From contig OZ025875.1 in assembly GCA_964019415.1 (NCBI GenBank), positions 1 to 64,000 of the forward strand: a DNA stretch of 64,000 bases, read 5' to 3'. The notes below the pieces were generated by a model. It was not told where the DNA came from, did not search any database, and was given only the letters and a program-made list of their open reading frames with translations. Both the position numbers and the translations under genes were made by a program. Of this stretch, positions 59,741 through 64,000 are shown piece by piece. This stretch comes from Ianthella basta. Lineage: Eukaryota > Porifera > Demospongiae > Verongiida > Ianthellidae. How positions within the stretch are numbered: the stretch's first letter is position 1; each line of letters starts with the position of its first letter.

Positions 59741-61474
59741 CCAAATCTTGCCAAATCTTACCTTGTCATATCTTACAAAATCTTGCTTAATCTTACTTTG
59801 TCATATTAATTTTGCCAAATCTTTTCAAATCTTATTTTGTCATATCTTGCCAAATCTTGTCAAATATTACCTTGTCATATCTTGCCAAATCTTGCCAAAT
59901 CTTACCTTGGCATATCTTACCAAATCTTGCCTAATCTTACCTTGTCATATCTTGCCAAATCTTGCCTAATCTTACCTTGTCATATCTTGCCAAATCTTGC
60001 CAAGTCTTACCATGTAATATCTTGCCAAATCTTACCTAATCTTACTTTTTCATATCTTGCCAAATCTTGCTTAATCTTACCTTGTCATATCTTGCCAAAT
60101 CTTGCCAAATCTTACCATGTCATAACTTGCCAAATCTTGCCAAATCTTACCTTGTCATATCTTACCAAATCTTGCTTAATCTTACCTTGTCATATGTTGC
60201 CAAATCTTGCCAAATCTTATCTTGTCATATCTTGCCAAATCTTGCCATATATTACCTTGTCATATCTTGCCAAATCTTGCCAAATCATACCTTGGCATAT
60301 CCTACCAAATCTTGCCTAATCTTACCTTGTCATATCTTGCCTAATCTTACCAAATCTTACCTTGTCATATCTTGCCAAATCTTGCCGAATCTTACCTTGT
60401 CATATCTTGCCAAATCTTCCCAAATCTTACCTTGTCATATCTTGCCTAAACTTGCCAAATCTTACCTTGTATTATCTTGCCAAAGCTTGCCTGATCTTAC
60501 CATGTCATATCTTGCCAAATCTTGCCAAGCATTACCTTTAAGTTGTCATATTTTGCCAAATCTTGCCTATTCTTACTTTTTCATATCTTGCCAAATCTTG
60601 ACTAATCTTACCTTGTCCTATCTTGCCAAATCATGCCAAATCTTACCTTGTCATATCTCGCCAAATCTTGCCAAATCTTAAATTTTCATATCTTGCAAAA
60701 TCATGCCTAATCTTGCCTTGTCATATCTCGCCAAATCTTGCCAAATCTTACCTTGTCATATCTTACCAAATCTTGCCAAATCTTACCATGACATATTTTG
60801 CCAAATCTTGCCTAATCTTACTTTTTCATATCTTGCCAAATCTTGCTTAATCTTACCTTGTCATATCTTGCCAAATCTTGCCTAATCTTACCTTGTCATA
60901 TCTTGCCAAATCTTGCCTAATCTTACTTTTTCATATCTTGTCAAATCTTGCTTAATCTTACCTTGTCATATCTTGCCAAATCTTGCCAAATCTTACTTTG
61001 TCATATCTCGCCAAATCTTGCCAAATCTTGCCAAATCTTACCTTGTCATATCTTGCCAAATCTTGCTTAATCTTACCTTGTCATAACTTGCCAAATCTTG
61101 CCAAATCTTACTTTGTCATATCTCGCCAAATCTTGCTTAATCTTGCCAAAACTTACCTTGTCATATCTTGCCTGCTCTTGCCAAATCTTACCTTCATATC
61201 TTACCAAATTTTGCCTACACTTACCTTGTCATAGCTTGCCTAATCTTGCTTAATCTTACCTTGTAATATCTTGCCAAATCTTACCAAATATTACCTTGTC
61301 ATATCTTGCCAAATCTTGCCTAATCTTACCTTGTCATATCTTGCCAAATTCTGCCAAATCTTATCTTGTCATATATTGCCAAATCTTGCCAAATCTTACC
61401 TTATAATATCTTGCCAAATCTTGCCTAATCTTACTTTTTCATATCTTGCCAAATCTTGCATAATCTTACCTTGG

Positions 61475-64000
61475 CATATGTTGCCAAATCTTGCCAAATC
61501 TTACTTTGTCATATCTCGTCAAATCTTGCCAAATCTTGCCAAATCTTACCTTGTCATATCTTGCCTACTCTTGCCAAATCTTACCTTCACATCTTACCAA
61601 ATTTTGCCTAAACTTACCTTGTCATAGCTTGCATAATCTTGCTTAATCTTACCTTGTCATATCGTGCCAAATCTTACCAAATATTACCTTGTCATATCTT
61701 GCCAAATCTTGCCAAATCTTACCTTGTCATATCTTGCCAAATCTTGCCAAATCTTACCATGTAATATCTTGCCAAATCTTGCCTAATCTTACTTTTTCAT
61801 ATCTTGCCAAATCTTGCATAATCTTACTATGTCATATCTTGCCAAATCTTGCCTAATCTTACCTTGTCATATCTTACCAAATCTTGCTTAATCTTACCTT
61901 GTCATATCTTGCCAAATCTTGCCAAATCTTATCTTGTCATATCTTGCCAAATCTTGCCAAATATTACCTTGTCTTATCTTGCCAAATCTTGCCAAATCTT
62001 ACCTTGGCATATCTTGCCAAATCTTGCCTAATCTTACCTTGTCATATCTTGCCAAATCTTGCCGAATCTCACCTTGTCATAACTTGCCAAATCTTGCCAA
62101 ATCTTACCTTGTCATATCTTGCCTAATCTTGTCAAATCTTACCTTGTCATATCTTGCCAAATCTTGCCAAATCTTACCTTGTCATATCTTGCCTAATCTT
62201 GTCAAATCTTACCTTGTCATATCTTGCCAAATCTTGCCTGATCTTACCTTGTCATATCTTGCCAAATCTTGCCAAATCTTACCATGTCATACTTTGCCAA
62301 ATCTTGCCAAATCTTACTTTTTCATATCTTGTCAAATCTTGCTTAATCTTACCTTGTCATATCTTGCCAAATCTTGCCAAATCTTACTTTGTCATATCTC
62401 GCCAAATCTTGCCAAATCTTGCCAAATCTTACCTTGTCATATCTTTCCTACTCTTTCCAAATCTTACCTTCATATCTTACCAAGTTTTTCCTAAACTTAC
62501 CTTGTCATATCTTGCCAAATCTTACCATGTAATTTCTTGCAAAATCTTGCCTAATCTTACTTTTTCATATCTTGCCAAATCTTGCTTAATCTTACCTTCT
62601 CATATCAACCCAAATCTTGCCAAATCTTACCTTGTCATATCTTGCCAAATCTTGCCAAATCTTATCTTGTCATATCTTACCAAATCTTGCTTAATCTTAC
62701 TTTGTCATATTTGCCAAATCTTTCCAAATCTTATTTTGTCATATCTTGCCAAATCTTGCCAAATATTACCTTGTCATATCTTGCCAAATCTTGCCAAATC
62801 TTACCTTGGCATATCTTACCAAATCTTGCCTAATCTTACCTTGTCATATCTTGCCAAATCTTGCCAAATCTTACCTTGTCATATCTTGCCAAATCTTGCC
62901 AAGTCTTACCATGTAATATCTTGCCAAATCTTACCTAATCTTACTTTTTCATATCTTGCCAAATCTTGCTTAATCTTACCTTGTCATATCTTGCCAAATC
63001 TTGCCAAATCTTACCATGTCATATCTTGCCAAATCTTGCCAAATCTTACCTTGTCATATCTTACCAAATCTTGCTTAATCTTACCTTGTCATATGTTGCC
63101 AAATCTTGCCAAATCTTATCTTGTCATATCTTGCCAAATCTTGCCATATATTACCTTGTCATATCTTGCCAAATCTTGCCAAATCATACCTTGGCATATC
63201 TTACCAAATCTTGCCTAATCTTACCTTGTCATATCTTGCCTAATCTTACCAAATCATACCTTGTCATATCTTGCCAAATCTTGCCGAATCTTACCTTGTC
63301 ATATCTTGCCAAATCTTCCCAAATCTTACCATGTCATATCTTGCCAAATCTTGCCAAATCTTACCTTGTCATATCTTACCAAATCTTGCTTAATCTTACC
63401 TTGTCATATGTTGCCAAATCTTGCCAAATCTTATCTTGTCATATCTTGCCAAATCTTGCCATATACTACCTTGTCATATCTTGCCAAATCTTGCCAAATC
63501 ATACCTTGGCATATCTTACCAAATCTTGCCTAATCTTACCTTGTCATATCTTGCCTAATCTTACCAAATCTTACCTTGTCATATCTTGCCAAATCTTGCC
63601 GAATCTTACCTTGTCATATCTTGCCAAATCTTCCCAAATCTTACCTTGTCATATCTTGCTTAAACTTGCCAAATCTTACCTCGTCTTATCGTGCCAAAGC
63701 TTGCCTGATCTTACCATGTCATATCTTGCCAAATCTTGCCAAGCCTTACCTTTAAGTTGTCATATTTTGCCAAATCTTGCCTATTCTTACTTTTTCATAT
63801 CTTGCCAAATCTTGACTAATCTTACCTTGTCCTATCTTGCCAAATCATGCCAAATCTTACTTTGTCATATCTCGCCAAATCTTGCCAAATCTTAAATTTT
63901 CATATCTTGCAAAATCATGCCTAATCTTACCTTGTCATATCTCGCCAAATCTTGCCAAATCTTACCTTGTCATATCTTACCAAATCTTGCCAAATCTTAC
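61475..64000 (+). repeat. 2.5-kb satellite segment, copy 2 (offset 16225), cut by window edge
   Basis: Matches 45250-47775 monomer by monomer and is still matching at the last base of the window, so the true duplicated block is longer. The nested 315-bp duplication is present here as well (CATATGTTGCC words near 63090 and 63405). Confidence 0.9.

Larger units (their letters stand above)
11238..64000 (+). repeat. 35-bp satellite, right part of the array
   Basis: About 1,500 monomers in the same orientation as the part left of the MITE, without any inversion and without another insertion that I could see. The array is still running at the right edge. Recurrent special monomers help to track duplications: AAGTCTTACCTTTAAGTTG (six extra bases, 41 bp), CTTACCTTTAACTTATCAT, CTTACCTTCATATC (two bases shorter), CCTATTCTTCCTTTTCAT and TTCAGTTGTCATATCTTGCA. 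Plus-strand frames are open over hundreds of bases for the reasons given for the left part; none starts convincingly at ATG and I call no gene anywhere in this stretch. Confidence 0.97.

Noticed and set aside
6159-64000. Hundreds of open frames of 60-354 codons encoding Leu/Ile/Ser/Cys-rich 35-residue repeats (e.g. LPNLAKSYLVISCQ)
   Set aside because: They start at TTG within CTTGCCAAAT, occur in all three plus frames at once, and end whenever a CTTAAT or CCTAAT variant brings TAA. The 35-bp period rotates the frame, so the peptide period of 35 residues is arithmetic and not a protein fold. No ATG context or gene structure is visible.
6159-64000. CENP-B box or known centromeric satellite
   Set aside because: No NTTCG....A..CGGG-type motif in the 35-bp consensus. 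CpG is nearly absent. A centromeric role cannot be excluded but nothing in the sequence shows it.
6159-64000. NFI-type sites (TTGGCA on the minus strand, 10 bp apart)
   Set aside because: NFI needs an inverted pair TTGGC-N5-GCCAA. Here the half-sites are direct repeats, so the match is weak.

Overview
The window is non-coding, repeat-dominated eukaryotic DNA. I found no protein-coding gene, tRNA, rRNA or other RNA gene that I can support. TTAGGG/CCCTAA arrays, long minisatellite and satellite blocks and a piggyBac-type MITE point to an animal. The low-copy left flank, with its 'attagagaggtgtcc...cagaggtag' repeats, looks to me like a marine invertebrate such as a sponge or cnidarian, but that is an impression and not a demonstrated match. 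The region is probably subtelomeric, or another heterochromatic block next to interstitial telomeric DNA.

Layout from left to right. 1-1019: low-copy DNA with a short 67/75-bp tandem repeat. 1020-2229: telomeric repeats, C-rich on the left, interrupted by a 47-bp unique island, then flipping at base 1720 to G-rich on the right. This is the opposite polarity to a telomere-telomere fusion. The last 320 bp is a 27-bp higher-order form (four TTAGGG plus TTA). 2230-5880: a 21-bp minisatellite with a dyad core GTTTGC-W-GCAAAC, in sub-blocks from nearly identical and CpG-rich (2424-3090) to strongly diverged, with a telomeric stub trapped near its start. 5881-6158: three 84-bp tandem copies. 6159-64000: about 57 kb of a 35-bp satellite in a single orientation, running off the right edge. 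It is broken once, by a 653-bp non-autonomous piggyBac element (10581-11233) with TTAA on both sides.

The 35-bp monomer is one CTTGTCATAT decamer, two CTTGCCAAAT decamers and a CTTAC tail. Its consensus has 10 C and 3 G, so one strand is strongly pyrimidine-rich and nearly free of AG. Read on the minus strand, almost every monomer junction gives AAG|GTAAGA, a near-perfect 5' splice-donor/U1 snRNA site; about 1,600 monomers lie in the window. The satellite has been reshaped by many unequal-exchange duplications, with offsets of about 315, 389, 530, 750, 853, 1020, 2284/2494, 2591, 2653, 2678, 3668 and 16225 bp. Some copies are almost identical, so they are either very recent or assembly artefacts.

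Long open frames cross all the repeats but I do not regard them as genes. They begin at TTG or other non-ATG codons, occur in several frames at once, and follow from the repeat period and from a lack of stop codons in the monomers.
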